From the NCBI RefSeq assembly GCF_016775155.1, contig NZ_JAEUGD010000053.1:215789-279788 (forward strand): DNA of 64,000 bases. The letters run 5' to 3'. Below the pieces are notes generated by a model. The model had not been told where the DNA came from, did no database searches, and was given only the letters and a program-made list of their open reading frames with translations. Shown one piece after another: positions 63,554 through 64,000 of this stretch; within the stretch, counting starts at the first letter, position 1; each line of letters opens with the position of its first letter. A program made the translations under genes and the position numbers. The DNA comes from Fulvivirga marina. Lineage in GTDB: Bacteria > Bacteroidota > Bacteroidia > Cytophagales > Cyclobacteriaceae.

Positions 63554-64000
63554 TTATGCAGCCACTTTGGCCAGATTGTGTGCCAGAGCGATTAACCCCA
63601 TCTCAATCTCTACCTTGGCAAGTCCCCTGAGCATAAACCTTTTGAAGCCCTTGTTTTGCTTGATGTTACCAAACACGGCCTCTACGTCGCAGGGGCGTTG
63701 TTTTCGGTGTTTTATGCCTTCTGTTGATAATAACCTTGCTTTGGCATGGTCTTTAAATTTATTGAGCCGATGGTTTATACTTATGGTCCGGTTGCCTTTT
63801 TGGTCATGACAAGCACCCCTTAAAGGACAGCTATGACAGTTTTTAGCCTGATAAAGTGCATAACTTTGTGGATAACCATTGCTCGTTGTTCGATTTTTGG
63901 TTCCTATCCGTTGCATAGGCTGCCCTATGGGACAATAGTAGGTATCTTGCTCCTGGTTATGATGTAACCTTCTGATATCCTTTATGTTATCAAATTTTGA
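63554..64000 (-). CDS. IS1182-family transposase, C-terminal part (5' end outside window)
   Basis: The frame is open to the right window edge; 148 residues are visible. They include the DTYYCPIGQPM and NCHSCPLRGACHD cysteine motif, and the C-terminal CDVEAVFGNIKQNKGFKRFMLRG followed by ALAHNLAKV (given in part), which hold the last catalytic Glu and are typical of IS1182-type DDE transposases. No stop or frameshift is seen in this part, so the element may be active. Its stop is ~105 bp inside the IS end. Confidence 0.85.
   Translation of the reverse strand, partial: SKFDNIKDIRRLHHNQEQDTYYCPIGQPMQRIGTKNRTTSNGYPQSYALYQAKNCHSCPLRGACHDQKGNRTISINHRLNKFKDHAKARLLSTEGIKHRKQRPCDVEAVFGNIKQNKGFKRFMLRGLAKVEIEMGLIALAHNLAKVAA

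Larger units (their letters stand above)
63448..64000. mobile_element. IS1182-family insertion sequence, left end (continues beyond window)
   Basis: The element end reads GAGGCCGTCTCAAAAGTC, resembling the GAGGCTGTCTCAAAAGTC-like ends of IS1182-type elements, 25 bp after lpxB. The transposase gene reads inward on the minus strand and runs off the right edge. Within the end lies a 12-bp hairpin (63451-63478). The other end and target duplication are outside the window. Confidence 0.75.

Overview
This 64 kb window is chromosomal DNA from a Bacteroidota bacterium, most likely of the order Cytophagales (inference). The grounds are: a SusC/SusD pair with surface-type lipoproteins, an XrtN exosortase system, a PorE-like OmpA protein, orphan two-FtsX-domain permeases, several DUF families typical of this phylum (DUF4199, DUF4924, DUF1361), weak Shine-Dalgarno sequences, and promoters of the TTG / TAnnTTTG type. 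No rRNA, tRNA, CRISPR array, phage or recognisable defence system was seen.

Layout. 1-4100: 3' end of a hydroxamate siderophore operon (MFS exporter fragment, AlcB/IucB-like acyltransferase, IucA/IucC synthetase), a strongly structured intergenic region, and a DUF1624-like membrane acyltransferase. 4.1-10 kb: a phosphopantetheinyl transferase, DUF805 and DUF3050 proteins, and a two-gene 2-oxoacid:ferredoxin oxidoreductase. 9.9-14.9 kb: an overlapping four-gene operon with exosortase N, its VIT-domain PEP-CTERM partner, a DUF1361 membrane protein and a DgkA-family lipid kinase, preceded by two matching palindromes. 15-25 kb: housekeeping genes on the minus strand (nadB-nadA, rny, a 6S-like RNA, zapA, a coiled-coil protein, pheT, DUF1684, radC-like, rpsT).

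24.8-50 kb: mostly short, often convergent units separated by strong hairpin terminators. They include a zinc-dependent phospholipase C-like protein, an SRPBCC-GyrI fusion, Uup-type ABC-F, a subtilisin, aminopeptidase P, an FtsX-type permease, RidA, a TPR histidine kinase, an IscA-type protein, methylmalonyl-CoA epimerase, a 59-residue lipoprotein that overlaps the epimerase gene tail to tail, ThiL, a sortilin-like beta-propeller, AcpH, TerB, a methyltransferase, an amidohydrolase, LepA and FolD. 50.4-60 kb: PorE-like protein and a SusCD locus with two extra lipoproteins, closed by an 18-bp terminator. 60-60.8 kb holds decayed IS3-type transposase fragments. 60.8-63.4 kb carries hldD-like, queD-like and lpxB genes, and the right edge is the end of an IS1182-family element.

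The most interesting system is the XrtN operon: one exosortase (with a fused EpsI-like tail), one target protein and a lipid kinase are translationally coupled under what looks like a paired operator. The exosortase/VIT pair is a known family; the coupling to a lipid kinase and the operator pair are what deserve a second look. All calls come from reading the sequence; no database search was run.
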